From Phytophthora quininea (taxonomy: Eukaryota > Oomycota > Peronosporomycetes > Peronosporales > Peronosporaceae), in NCBI GenBank assembly GCA_011947345.1, contig JAAVTG010000002.1, positions 273,943 through 337,942 on the forward strand: a DNA stretch of 64,000 nt, read 5' to 3'. The notes beneath the pieces were generated by a model. It worked only from the letters and a program-made list of their open reading frames with translations, was not told the DNA's origin and did no database searches. A program made the translations under genes and the position numbers. Below are positions 43,850 to 55,312 of this stretch, piece by piece (the first letter of the stretch is position 1; each line of letters opens with the position of its first letter).

Positions 43850-45295
43850 CTACAGCTGCAGCAGGTTGGGCGCCACGGCCAGCGTCTCCCAGCGGATGGC
43901 GAGGAACATGAGCTCGCGCAGCCACACGGACGCGATCTCGTCGCGCGTGTACGTGTTGGTCCCGCCGAACTCGACCACAGTCGTGGCGAACTGGTGCTGG
44001 CCGCTGCCGCCGACCGACTGCACCTGGCCGCTCCGCGAGAAGCGGATCCAGTAGAAGATATCGCACCACATCTCGTCGTCGCGCAGCAAGCGCTTAACCA
44101 GCGGCAGGTCGATGGTCTTCATGGCCATCGTCTGGCCGCCGTCGGCGTCCGCGATGCGGAACATGACGTACACGGTGCGCAGCGCCAGCGTCTTGCCGTT
44201 CACGCCAGCGACCATGGAGTCCTCGCTGCGTCTGTCGATGACAAGCAGATCGTCTGACAACTTCTGCAGCGGTCGGAGGTGGGTGTTGACCGAGGCCGAG
44301 ATCAGACTCTTGACCTTCTTAGAGTCCGTGAGGGTGCGCCACGTTGTGGCCATGAGCTGCTGCGGCGTCACGTTGCGCAGCGTCTTCTTGACGGCGAACG
44401 TCAGCGTGGCGCCCTGCCGCAGCGTGTACTGGCTCCAGCCCAGGAACTTGGCGCGGTTGCGGAAGTGGTCGTCGCTGGCGTACAGCAGTTGGGCGTTGCC
44501 GATGAGCTGCAGCGTGTGGCGCACACAGGCCATGCCTTCTTCGCGAGTGAGCGGCGTGAAGCGGACGCTGCTGTCGCCGTTGAACGGGCGGGGCCCCGTG
44601 CCCAGAACGGGGCCCTTGTCCTTCGCGGCGCCGCCGCCGTCGCTGCTGCTGCTGTTGTCGCTGTCCGAGCCGTCCTTGTTGAACTCCATGAGCAGGTTCT
44701 GCATGTAGCTCGTGTTGAGGTCGCGGTCGCGCAGCTGCTGCTTCATCATGGCGTTCTGGCGACGGAACTCCTCGATCTCGTTGGTGAGCTGCACGAAGTT
44801 GTCGCGCTGGACAGGCACCGCGTTAGACGGGTACGCCGAGGCCGATGCGGGCGACGCCGCCCGAGCTTCTAGGCTCTGCGGCGAATCGCCACCGCCCTGG
44901 GCCCGGTCGACGAGCCGCTGCTTGCGCTGCTCGAGGTCCTTGACCTGCTCGCGCATCTTCTGCATCGACTCCTGGAGGCATTCGGATTGCAGTTAGCAGA
45001 TTATCATCTACGTGGCTTAAAAGGCTGCTGTTGCTGCTGCGCTACTACCCTCTTGGCGAAGCTGCGTTGGCGGTCGCGCTCATTGCGGCGCTGCTTTTTG
45101 AGCTTGTCGGCCGTCGCTGGGGTTTTGGCCGTTGGGCTCGGCTTGCCCTTGACGGGCGGTCGCGCCGCCCATCTGATTCGGCGACGGGTGTTCGCCGGCT
45201 GCAGGCTCAGGCTCGGGGCCCCCGAGGAAGTAGGAGGCCATCGCCGCGAGCTCCGGGTCGCTCGCCACGTCGGATCGGCGCGCCGCGGCATACAT
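43850..45295 (-). CDS. bZIP-like/START-like transcription factor, tandem copy C
   Basis: Starts MYAAARRSDVASDPELAAMA at 45295. The N-terminus is in a different frame from the basic region; the slip lies near the C run at about 45125. Basic region: KKQRRNERDRQRSFAKR. An intron (GTAGTA...CTCCAG, about 44973-45054) joins in phase to ESMQKMREQVKDLEQRKQRL. The long main frame has NEIEEFRRQNAMMKQQLRDR, LTREEGMACVRHTLQLIGNA, KFLGWSQYTLRQGATLTFAV, KLSDDLLVIDRRSEDS and LRELMFLAIRWETLAVAPNL. This is the most complete of the tandem trio. Phe replaces the expected Arg in the basic region. Confidence 0.76.
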
Positions 45296-46161
45296 TGTCG
45301 ACCGTCTCGCTCGAGCGTGGATTCCGGAATGGGCAAATTGCAGATGTGACCAGAAGCAACTATGGAGCCCGACAGTGGGACGGACACCAACAAGACCAAC
45401 CGGTCGAGCTCGACGCGGGGCTCTCTCGCTGTGGGGGCCCCATGCCATGCATCTGCTAGTCGTGGAGCTGCCCGAGCTGCGAAAGCTTGCGTGCAAGTCA
45501 AGTCGCCGCTATTCTCGCCGAGGCGAGATTAGTCGCCGACTGAACGAGACCGCGCCTCAGTGGTGCAATCCAAAACGTCACGCTGGACTGGCTCGAAAGG
45601 CAACTTGTTATGACCGGAACTGCATTGCTCCCCACCGAACAGTCTGGGGCTCTGAGCCTCTGAGCCTCCAGTCGTCGCCGACCGGACCGGTTCCGACGCC
45701 AGCGATGCCAAGCACGTTGCTTGTTGCTTGTCCTGCAAATCGCGCGTCCGCAGCCGTTCGTGGTCAGCCTTTGCGAAAATGGGCAAAGCGGTCGTCACCG
45801 GAGACTGCCCCGGCGGCCACGCGAGGCGCAGCGAAATTCGCGGCTGGCACACAGAGCCTCTACGCGGTGGGCTAGAGCCTCGACGCAGCGCTGCTTGTGC
45901 GTTCTGGTCTTGTCCGCTCGAACGACGCGCGCGCTGGAAGCGAGCTGCACTGGCTGGAGGCCAAGCCTCGGACCGGGATTAACGTTGACCGCAAATCCTC
46001 ACTTCGATGCACGTCACGCCTCAGTGATTGCGTTGGGACATCCGAGTCAAGTCATCGCGTTGAAGTCCCAACCGAGTCGTTCGTGGCATGACCGAGGATG
46101 AATCAAGCGATTGAGCACACCGACGACTCCAAAACAGACTCATTTACGGCACACGCGCTCT
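45296..46161. other. Intergenic region
   Basis: About 870 bp with only short overlapping frames. It holds the promoter of tandem copy C and the 3' end of the bZIP gene at 46162. No repeat or RNA gene seen. Confidence 0.5.
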
Positions 46162-47282
46162 CTACAATATGCTCTGCAGCGACATCCTGGCGTCCACGGA
46201 CGGGTGCGTCGGGCTGCTGCTGCTGCTCTCGCTGCTGCTGCCGTCGCTCTCGACCAGCTCCACGCGTGGCAGCAAATACCCGTGCTCCACCTTGACGTGG
46301 GGCGGCTCCTCGAGCAGATCCCCGATCATGGACTCCTGCCGGATCAGTGCGCTCTCCATCATCGTCATCGTGTCCTCGAGACTGCCCAGCACGCGCACAA
46401 AAGCGGCCACAAAGTCCACGTACGTGTCGTAGCGGTGGATCTTGTGGTCCTCGCCAAAGTAGAACGTGTTGCCCACGGGGTACTCGAGCTCCATGCCGAT
46501 GAGGCGCTGCACGAGCGCCTCGTTCCAAAGCACATGGGGAAGATCTTCTCGATGGTACGGCGCGTGAAGCGCACGTACAGCGTGGCCGGGGCCCGCACCA
46601 CTGGGTTTGGATCGGCCGCCATGATCTGCAGGCTCTTGACCTCGTACTTGAGCTCGGCGTGGTACAGCGAGTACTTTTCCCACTGCGTGAGTAGCTCCTG
46701 AACACCGTAGCTCTGGCCGAAGACCATGTTGGGGTGCATCAGTCCGTTGAGGAAGACCGCCTGTCGGGACGAGCGCTGCACCTGCTCCAGCGAGGCGGTC
46801 ACCACGCCGGCGTTTTCGACGACGGGCACGCCGTACTTGAAAAGCGAAAAGTACTCACTCACAACCTGGGCGAAGGCCGTGCCACCAGGATGGCGACAGA
46901 GCTGCAAGGGCTGGCTTTGTTGTTGGTGGTGTTGCTGCTGGTGCTGTTCGTAGAGATGGAGCTGGTCCACCTCCTTCTTGAGCTGGTCCACCTGCTCCTC
47001 CAGCGCCTGCACGTAGTTCTTCCGGCGGCTGCGGTACAGTTTGCCGCGCTCGCTGTTGGACAAGCGGCGCGAGCGCTTCTTGGTTTTGCCAGTCGACGGC
47101 GGAGAGGTGGTGGCAGTTGGGTGGCTGATACTGTCGCGTGCTGGGGCCAGCGGCGGCAGTTCGGCCGCTGCTGCTGCTGCTGCGCGCGCTGCAGAGCGTC
47201 GAGATGTCCATGCGGCGGTCCTGCATCGCTGAGTTATCCGTTGAGCGCCAGCGGGCCAATTCGCGACTGAAGTGGTCGTCAT
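46162..47282 (-). CDS. bZIP transcription factor with NTF2/START-like domain
   Basis: Starts MTTTSVANWPAGAQRI at 47282. The first 60 residues are uncertain: a poly-Ala stretch in this frame comes from GCA repeats, and a neighbouring frame looks more natural. The basic region RRLSNSERGKLYRSRRKNYV keeps Asn-x7-Arg, and a coiled coil follows (LEEQVDQLKKEVDQLHLY) with a Gln/His-rich stretch. The C-terminal domain has FAQVVSEYFSLFKYGVPVV, LLTQWEKYSLYHAELKYEV, LYVRFTRRTIEKIFP and, after a one-base shift near 46534 in a CCCC run, VLWNEALVQRLIGMELEYP. Same family as the genes at 18575, 47731 and 49551. Confidence 0.75.
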
Positions 47283-47730
47283 TTTCTCGCGTGGCGTCTA
47301 TCGCTTTTGCCGCGGCTGTGTAAATATCGGGTTAATTTTGGGCAAGTCGCGGCCGGCGCCTTACCCTTTTCTACCGCGGTGAGCAAATGGCGGTGTTTCC
47401 GCAGCAGGCAGAGATAGGCCTGGCAGGACGACGGCCAGCGCAGCGCCGCTGCGCCAGCGGATGCCAACACGAGGACGCCAGCAGCTGGGCCGGTGTCGCA
47501 GCAGATGTGTGTGCGCGCGCGGCCTCGCAGTTCGCAGGGGCGGAACGCCGAAATGGGTAAAAGGCAGACTCGTCATCATGAAATACATTTCGCCGGGCTC
47601 GTCATAAATTCCTTTTGCCGCCGACGACCGACAGCGACAGCGCTCAACGGCACCGCCACGGAGGAGGACTCGGTGCAATGGACCAAGGCGGAGACCAGCC
47701 GCAAAGGAAAGTATTATACGTGCTGTCTAT
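47283..47730. other. Intergenic region
   Basis: No gene recognised; about 450 bp between two minus-strand bZIP genes. Confidence 0.45.
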
Positions 47731-48817
47731 CTACCCGAGGATGAAGTCGAGGCCGTGGCGCGGGTCGGCCAAGAAACACGCGGGTGCTGCTGGCTCGTCG
47801 TCTCTGACGATGGCAACGTCTTCGGGCTGGAGCTTCGAGTAACTTGGCCAGGCGTCCGATGTCGCGCCGTACTTGCCATAATCTGTGTTGCAACTGCTGT
47901 CCAAATTGCTGGCGTTATTGTCTGCTAGGGCCTCATCAACGACGGCAGGCTGGCGGCCGTCGCTTTCGACGCCGATCATGTGGTTTTTGGCGATCAACGC
48001 GCGGTTCAAGACGCGATCCACCAGTATCGGGTTCTTGAGTGCCGTCATGAGAGCGTCAACGAAGTCCGCCTCCGGCGCATACCACTCGATCTTGCCCTGC
48101 TTGTTGAAATGAAAGTGATTGATGGACGGGTACGTGACTTCGAGCCCGATGAGCGACTGGGTCAGGGCTTCATCCCCTACCAAATGGGGAACACTTCCTC
48201 GATGGTCCGTCGCGAGAAGCGCACTGTCAAGTCGGCTGTGATGGAGATCAAGAGCGGGCCATCTTCGTCCTGATTGTCGCCGGTGAGCATACGTGTCTGG
48301 TCCATCTGGATAATGTCGAGCGACTTCATGGTCCACGAGATGGAGGCGTGGAAGAGTGAGTAGCGTTCCCATTGGTCCAGCAGCAGCTCGACGCCAAGGA
48401 ACTCGCCGAAGCGGACATTGTCGTTCATGACGGCGTTCAGGAAGCCTCGTTGGGCGTTGGAAGCCCGCGACACCAGTGTCGCTGATGCATCGTTCTCGTT
48501 GACAGCAAACGAACGGGTGTCCCGTGACTGAAAAGCTTGCAGTACTCGTCTACGATGTGGGCCGCTGCGCCTAACGGAGTGCGGCGCTGGCTCAGCGCGA
48601 GCTCGTGCTGCACTTGCCTCGAGATGGTCAACTCCGCGATCTCGTCCTTGAGCTCCCTGACGCGGCGCTCCAGCTCGGCGCCGTAGAGTTTCCGTCGTCG
48701 TCGGTAGTACTTGCCGCGCTCGCTGTTGGTCATTTGCTTGAGGTTGGGCGGCGGCGCGTCTTCGTAAGGAGCGGGCCGCTTGACTCGTGTGAGGCCGTTC
48801 TGGCGAATTGACTTCAT
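47731..48817 (-). CDS. bZIP transcription factor, duplicate D (frame-broken)
   Basis: Starts MKSIRQNGLTRVKRPAPYED at 48817 and is nearly identical in its first half to the intact gene at 49551: the same KRPAPYEDAPPPNLKQM, the same basic region NSERGKYYRRRRKLYGAEL and the same ELALSQRRTPLGAAAHIV. Relative to that gene it lacks one base near 48506 (in VRL/A) and one near 48186 in the TTCCCCAT of the FPH motif. Both lie at short homopolymers. It is either a real pseudogene or a victim of consensus errors; the C-terminus stays conserved (EWYAPEADFVDALMTALKN and the end DPRHGLDFILG), which favours a live gene. Confidence 0.7.
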
Positions 48818-49504
48818 GGCGCTGCGACTAGAACGGAGAGGGTTGGAGACTGCGGGAAGCTGTGGAACTACTGCTGTTTTGGAGGGCGCTGTCAAATGCC
48901 TTTATCGACACGCGGTGTTTTCTTGTCCCAATAGCTGGGTGGGATCGCGCGCTTGTAGAAAACCGCTGGACGAGTTGCGGCGCGGTAAGGCGGCTAGCTA
49001 GTGACCAGCGGAGCCCTGCGAAGTCTGGAGTTATGAAACCAAACCTGCTCGCCATGACGCAATGAGAGGCCCAAACGCTGGCTGTGCTGTGCTGGCAATG
49101 CCGAAAGTTGAAGTATCTCCCTGTTCATGGAGTCTTCTCGAGGACTGGCGCAATGTTCACTATGGAACTGATAGGACTGGTGAGGTAGTTAGCGACGGTC
49201 GATGTTGCTTGCGCTAAGCGGTAGAGCAGCACCGAGTAACGCCGCGCGCCATTCTGGTCAGGAACCTGTATAGTAGTCGACGGGCTCGAACCGATGAGAC
49301 GCAACAGTTCCAGCTCCGGAGAAGGATTGGGTGAAAATGACGATTCTGCTGCGACGAGACTAAGGTGCAGCTCAAATTCGTATTGCATCCGAGTCCACCA
49401 GCAACTAGCCACACAACGAGACCAACAAGGCCGTGCTTCTCTTCCCGCCTTAGATTGAGACCCACAAGGACGCAAAGACAGCGTTTCGATGAGCTGGCTT
49501 CAAG
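48818..49504. other. Shared promoter region of the head-to-head bZIP pair
   Basis: About 700 bp between the divergent starts at 48817 and 49551. No gene recognised; both promoters must lie here. Confidence 0.5.
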
Positions 49505-49520
49505 CTCACTTTCACTTCAG
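49505..49520 (+). promoter_or_regulatory. INR-like transcription start site
   Basis: TCACTTTCACTTCAG resembles the oomycete initiator TCAYTYY with a weak flanking element. It lies 40-46 bp upstream of the ATG at 49551. Confidence 0.4.
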
Positions 49521-49550
49521 CCAAACAGCAGACAAATCTCGTCCGGCGTC

Positions 49551-50627
49551 ATGACCACGATCAGTCCGCCCGCCCGATCGCGCACCAAGCGGCCCGCTCC
49601 TTACGAAGACGCGCCGCCGCCCAACCTCAAGCAAATGACCAACAGCGAGCGCGGCAAGTACTACCGACGACGACGGAAACTCTACAGCGCCGAGCTGGAG
49701 CGCCGCGTCAGGGAGCTCAAGGACGAGATCGCGGAGTTGACCATCTCGAGGCAAGTGCAGCACGAGCTCGCGCTGAGCCAGCGCCGCACTCCGTTAGGCG
49801 CAGCAGCTCATATCGTGAGCGAGTACTGCACGCTCTTCGGACGCGGCGCCCCCGTGCGGCTTGCTATCAACGAGGACGACGCATCCGCGACGCTCGTCGC
49901 CCAGGCCACCAACGCCCAACGAGGCTTCCTGAGCGCCGTCATGAACAACAATGTCCGCTTCGGCGAGTTCCTAGGCGTCGAGCTGCTGCTGGACCAGTGG
50001 GAACGCTACTCACTCTTCCATGCCTCCATCTCGTGGACCATGAAGTCGCTTGACATTATCCAGATGGACCAGCCACGCGAGCTCACCGCTGACAACCAGT
50101 TCGATGACGGCCCGCTGGTGATCTCCATCACAGCCGACTTGACAGTGCGCTTCTCGCGACGGACAATTGAGGAAATATTTCCCCATTTGGTAGGGGACGA
50201 GGCTCTGACCCAGTCGCTCATCGGGCTCGAGGTGATCTATCCGTGCATCAACCACTTCCACTTCAACCAGGTTGGCAAGATCGAGTGGTACGCGCCCGAG
50301 GTGGACTTTGTGGGAGCGCTCATGGCGACGCTCAAGAGTCCGGCGTTGGTGGCGCGCGTCATGGGCCGAGCTCTGATCGCCAAGGACCACATGATTGGTG
50401 ACGAGAGCGACGGCCGCCAGCCTGCCGTCGTGGAGGAGATTCCTCTGGAGAGCAAAGACGAAGATTGCACTCCAAACGGCGGCGAGGAAGCGCTCGAGTT
50501 GGCATCGGACGCTTGGCCCAGTTCTTCAAAGCACGAGCGCGAAGATGTTGGCGTCGTCAGCGACGACGAGCCATCGCCAGAGATTTTGCCTGACCCACGT
50601 CTCGCCCTGGACTTCATCCTTGACTAG
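49551..50627 (+). CDS. bZIP transcription factor with NTF2/START-like domain, duplicate E (intact)
   Basis: A 358-residue intact frame starting MTTISPPARSRTKRPAPYED; the 62 upstream in-frame residues look like leader. Basic region NSERGKYYRRRRKLYSAEL (Asn-x7-Arg) and coiled coil LERRVRELKDEIAEL. The C-terminal domain has AAHIVSEYCTLFGRGAPVRL, LLLDQWERYSLFHASISWTM, LTVRFSRRTIEEIFPHLVGD and INHFHFNQVGKIEWYAPEVD. The tail is acidic and ends LALDFILD. It is the reference copy that shows how the inverted neighbour at 47731 should read. Confidence 0.85.
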   Translation: MTTISPPARSRTKRPAPYEDAPPPNLKQMTNSERGKYYRRRRKLYSAELERRVRELKDEIAELTISRQVQHELALSQRRTPLGAAAHIVSEYCTLFGRGAPVRLAINEDDASATLVAQATNAQRGFLSAVMNNNVRFGEFLGVELLLDQWERYSLFHASISWTMKSLDIIQMDQPRELTADNQFDDGPLVISITADLTVRFSRRTIEEIFPHLVGDEALTQSLIGLEVIYPCINHFHFNQVGKIEWYAPEVDFVGALMATLKSPALVARVMGRALIAKDHMIGDESDGRQPAVVEEIPLESKDEDCTPNGGEEALELASDAWPSSSKHEREDVGVVSDDEPSPEILPDPRLALDFILD

Positions 50628-50798
50628 TTGATGGTTGGCTACTTGTATCTTTATATACAACTGAAAGTATTCTTCTCCATGCAGCGTTTGTCTCCATGTT
50701 CGAGAGGACTGCGGCATGTACAAGCTGCACCTCATGAAGGTGACGAAATCGTCAAGAAGCTGACGAAATATAGCTAAATTCACGTCAAATCCGCTAAA

Positions 50799-51386
50799 AT
50801 GGACCTGGCGCTGCTCGAGAGCCGCGAGTCCTCCCTCCGCGCCAAACTCGTGGGCGACGCACGGCCTGCTGCGCCCTCCGCGCCTCTCTCCGAGCGTCTG
50901 CGCACCCTCCAGACGCAGCTGGACCAGCTCTCGAGCGCCGTCTCGGGCTCCTCGAGGCTCCGCGAGCTGTGTACGTTAGCACTATCTAAGCTTTTACCGA
51001 ACTAAACCGTGTCCTTTGCAGATCAGGAGCACTCGAGCCACTTGCAATTGGGTTCCGCCGGCCTCTTGTCGCTGGGCAGCTCCCGCGCAGGCGACGAACT
51101 CAAGCGCGCGACCGTTCTGAGCTCAGCCGAGCGGCTGCAGGAAGTAATCGCCCAGCTGCACCAGTTTAAAGAGGCTCAAGCTGTGCTGGACCAACTCCAG
51201 GCCCCAGACGCTAAACAATTGCAGCAGCTACAGCAGCTAGAGACCAGCGGAGAATTTCAGACGGAGCGAGTGCTGGCAATGCACACGAGGGTGGAGAAGC
51301 TACTGGCCACCTACCAGCAACTGATGCTTGTGCTGTCCGAGAAATGTGTCGAGTACAACACTCTGCTGGACCAATTGCAAGTGTGA
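50799..51386 (+). CDS. Probable dynactin subunit 3 (p24)-like coiled-coil protein
   Basis: Two exons with an intron at 50971-51021 (GTACGT...GCAG) give 178 residues in phase. The protein is almost all helical: LSERLRTLQTQLDQLSSAV, ERLQEVIAQLHQFKEAQAVL, and ends VEKLLATYQQLMLVLSEKC then VEYNTLLDQLQV. Size and the final helix pattern match DCTN3, which sits in the dynactin shoulder and links dynein to cargo. No enzymatic motif exists to confirm it, so another small coiled-coil protein remains possible. Confidence 0.55.
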
Positions 51387-51556
51387 AGAGTTTCTTTGAT
51401 GGCACTCACAATGGCAAGAGGTGCACAATGCATTTCGTCAAGTGGCTTTGTTTCATTACATTCACTCCCACGTGCATGTTTCTTGAGGGTCTACTTGCTG
51501 ACGGAAAGCGCTGATGAATGTGGCGTGGTAGGTGTGGTCCTCGACGCTAACGTCGG

Positions 51557-52694
51557 TCAAAATGGACGATTCGTCCTTGGTGGTGACTTTGAGCTGGCTG
51601 CGGCGTCGACGAACTTCATCGCATCCAACTTTTCGTAGCTGAGCCCCGTGATCTCCACGAACTTGCGGATGCGCATGTCTCGAGTCAAATTCAGCCCCGT
51701 GACTCCGCCCGGAGATTCCACCGTCTCTATCGATAATATTTGCGAGTCCGACGTCATGCTGCGACGGTTCCAGTTGGCGGAGCCCGTGGAAACATGCACG
51801 TCGTCAATGAGCACCAGCTTTGTGTGGATGTAGATGTCGAGATCCTTCTTGGTGGTGCAGACTTGGACCTTATTGGGGACCTTCTCCTTCATGGGGCCGA
51901 TCATCTCGTACAGATACTTTTGGTACACGGACGACTTGAACAACGCGTCCGGCGGCTGCACTAGAACGACGAGCCTCTAGATCCTGGGCAAGACTTCCAT
52001 CACCGCGCCCAGCAGCTCGTAAGGCCGGCTCCTCCCACATACGCAATGGGGTGGTCAGCTTTGCCTGTGGGCTTGTTTGCAGTGATTGCGATGGTCTTTT
52101 TGGCGGTGAGAAGACGTGGCCATGGGGAGTCGGTCGTCGAAAAGGTAGACCCCCTTTGCTCCGTTGATCTTGGAGGACGGAATGACATTGACGGCGTCCC
52201 AAGCTTTGGTGATCTGCGACGTCAGCAAGAAGTTTGTCCACGACAGGAGGTTGCCATTTCCGCCGCGTTCTACGATGCCCTTGAAGGTGACATCGAAACC
52301 GGATGTCCGGCTCAAACGGGATGATGCACGTATCCCAACTCGTGTACATGACGCGATCGCCTTCTTCGGTTGCGGAGAAGTCATCAACAACGACAGTGAA
52401 TTCATTTGACACTGTGCAGGCAGTCGCATCGTTACCAGTGGAGTACGTCTGCAAGCCGTCACGAGGCATTCCACCGCGAGACTTGAGAATCTCCTCCTCG
52501 GTGATGAACCAGTCGGTGGGCTTGAGCAGGGGCTGTTCTACCTTGACGTCGCTGCCATCCGAGAGATCCGAGTCGCCACTACCATCGGTAGATTCATCGT
52601 CCCTTCCTCCAAAGAGTGTCGCCGTTGATCTCGGCAGCGCCACCATTGTATACTCCAAGATGACAGCAAGCTTGGCACTCCGATTACTTTTCAT
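51557..52694 (-). pseudogene. Decayed phospholipase-D-like gene
   Basis: Paralogue of the gene at 53557, in opposite orientation. The first part is readable from 52694 through LKPTDWFITEEEILKSRGGM, then frames shift (52300, 52200). The first HKD region is damaged (SSHRQKDHR where the intact gene has SHHQKT). Directly after AYVGG at about 52045 the sequence jumps to a stretch matching the second half of the gene, so roughly 0.5 kb of the middle is deleted. A stop lies close to the joint. The last 130 codons remain open and keep IHTKLVLIDDVHVSTGSANW, the second HKD motif. Confidence 0.75.
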
Positions 52695-52829
52695 TTCATG
52701 CCGGTATCGAGCGACTAACGGAGCATGGACTTGCTTTTGGAAGCTGTTAATCAGTTGGCGCCGGAGATGGCGATCCTGAGTAGAACCACTAATACATGTA
52801 CTGCGGCAAGCAAATCTGTAGATCCTCAA

Positions 52830-53556
52830 GTGCTGTCACAGAGAGAGATCATGCACCTACCGTACATTACTAGTTATCTAGCAAATGGACGTCAAGTAGG
52901 CTTTCAGCCGCTGAGCCAGCATCGACTGGCCCACGGTGTCTGTTGATGTGGAGGTTCGTCCCCCTGCATCTCGTCTTCTTTTCTTAAGTCCTCATACAGG
53001 CATTCTGCTGTCAAGCCTCCACACTGCTAATACAGTGCGGTTTACGAGGTGCACAGCGTCGTCTTGTTCGTCCCTCTCGATCTCTGTCCGACTCCGGTGG
53101 GGAATCCACACGCCAGCTTGTTTCCGGGATAATCTCGGGATGGTGTTGCCTGCTTCACATACGGAGAAATGGACGCTGCGCGTGGCGATGGCTTGCAGGT
53201 CTTGGCCGTTCAAAGCTCCACATCGAGGCCGAAGAGCTAGCCTTTTACCATGAGCCTCTCGACTCTACGTCTCGGGCGCTCAAATTTCCGGTGGGGAGAG
53301 CCATTTTCTTGTTGCTGTCGACCTGGTCCAAGTTCGGTTTTCAAATCTCCATCCAGCTGGTTGACCCTCCCAACGAGCCGGGAATCGGGACCCGATGGGA
53401 TAGCCTGACGCGCTGGGCAAGATGCACCGACGGTGCGTGCTCGTGTTCGTCCATCCGCCCCCGAAGAAACTTCTGAATCGATCGAGCTTGCTCGAGAACT
53501 GAGAGCAAAACTAAGCTCACAACGACTTTGACGCCGCGTCAGTCAGCGCCAGGACG
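52830..53556. other. Spacer between the two divergent PLD-like loci
   Basis: About 730 bp with no recognisable gene; probably promoter of the gene at 53557. Confidence 0.45.
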
Positions 53557-55312
53557 ATGATTCTTGCTCGGCGGAGGACCAAGCTCGCTCTTCTCTTCGC
53601 GTGCGCGCTGGCGGTTACCCCGCGCCTTCGTCGGCTTGGTCGTTCTCGTCGCTTTTCGGAAACGACGACGAGGAGAAATCCGGGTCGAAAGCCCAGACAC
53701 ATGAGTCGTCGGATGGAAGCGCGGATCTCTCGGACGGCAGCGATGTGAAGGTGAGGCAGCCTCTGCTCAAGCCCAAGGACTGGTTCATCACGGAGGAGGA
53801 AATTCTCGAGTCCCGTGGTGGCATCCCTCGCGATGGTCTGCAGACCTACACCACTGGCAACGACGTCACTGCTTTCACCATTACGAAGGATTTCTTTGAG
53901 TCGGTCACGAACGATTTCCTGGCCACCGGAGAAGACGACCGCGTCATGTACGCTGGCTGGGATACGTGTCTGATTCCGTTCGAAGCTGACAAGGACCCCA
54001 CAGGAGCAAAGACTCGCTTTGACGTCATGTTCAAGGGCATCGTGGACCGCGGTGGACACGTCAACATTCTCAACTGGGCCAACTATCTGCTTCGAGGCCA
54101 CAACATCAAGGCGCGCGATGCCATCAACGCCCTTGAGCCGTCGCCGATCAACGGAGCCAAGGCCATCTACCTCTTCGACGACCGACTTCCGAACCCGTTG
54201 GCGTCTCACCACCAAAAGACCATTACGATCGCTGTCAACAAGTCCACAGGAAAAGATGAGCACCCTATCGCGTATGTTGGAGGCCTTGACCTCACCAACG
54301 ATCGCTGGGACACGATTTGGCACAACGAGACCAAGATCCGCGATGCCGCCGACATTACCTTCCGAAACGAGGGCTGGATGGACGCTTCCTTCCGTATTCA
54401 TGGGCCTGCAGCGAAAGAGGTGGCCAACAACTTCCTGCAGCGATGGAACTCGAAGAAAATCCCGTGCAAGGGGCTAGACGATGATCTCATGGACTTTGCC
54501 AACCCAGAATACGACAACAACCTGCCTCCGATCGACTACGCCAGCAGCAACACCACCTCGAAGCTTGGCAACAAGAGCATTCAGATCGTGCGGACCTTCA
54601 GCTGCGAGTACAAACACTACGAGTTTGCCCCGCGTGGGAGCAGTCGCTCTTCAAGTCGCGTATCAAGGCCATCTTAAACGCCAGGCAGTACATTTACATC
54701 GAGGACCAGTACTTTGTCTTCGTGCCGGAGCTGATGGATGCGCTTATGGAGGTGATGCCCAGGATTCAGCGCCTGATCGCTGTCGTGCAGCCGCCCTTCT
54801 TCTCTGTAAAGCTTTCTGGTTACGAGAAGTTCTTGTACCAGATGCTGCAGCCGCTGAAGGAGAAGTACCCGAACAAAGTCCAGTTCATCACCACCAAGAC
54901 CGACAAGAAGATCTACATCCACACGAAGCTTGTCTTAATCGACGACGTGTACGCGTCGACGGGTTCGGCCAACTGGAATCGTCGCAGCATGACGTCGGAC
55001 TCGGAGATGAGTGCAAGCATCATCGATAGCGAGAAGGTGAAAACCCCTGATGGCATTAAAGTACTGAAGATGGCGCGTTGGATGCGCGTTCGCAAGTTCC
55101 AGGAGATGACGGGCATCAGCTACGACGAGCTGGACGCCATGAAGTTTATCGACGCGGCCGACCAGCTTAAGGTGGCCGCCAAGGACGAATCTTCCATCAT
55201 CCAAGACTTGGAGGTTGATTACCATTTATACTACGTCGGCGTCACGGACATCATTCGCCAACAGGCCGACCCACAAGAAACCTGCACGTTTTCCGATGAA
55301 GGTTCTAGCTAA
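53557..55312 (+). CDS. Phospholipase-D-like secreted protein
   Basis: Starts at 53557 with a hydrophobic signal (KLALLFACALAV). Two PLD (HKD) motifs are present: SHHQKTITIAVNKSTGKDEH with YVGGLDLTNDRWD near 54210-54310, and IHTKLVLIDDVYASTGSANW near 54920-54980. The family cleaves or transfers phosphatidyl groups; small secreted PLD-like proteins are expanded in Phytophthora. The acidic part ADLSDGSDVKVRQPLLKP is shared with the decayed copy. Frame breaks occur near 53640, just after the signal, and near 54636 in a CCCC run before WEQSLFKSRIKAI. Both look like consensus errors because coding stays conserved on each side. The C-terminal 40 residues are unique to this copy. Confidence 0.8.

Noticed and set aside
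46169..46432. Leu/Ser-rich ORF antisense to the bZIP gene at 46162
   Set aside because: Generated by CTG/GCT repeats on the opposite strand of a Ser/Gln-rich coding tail.
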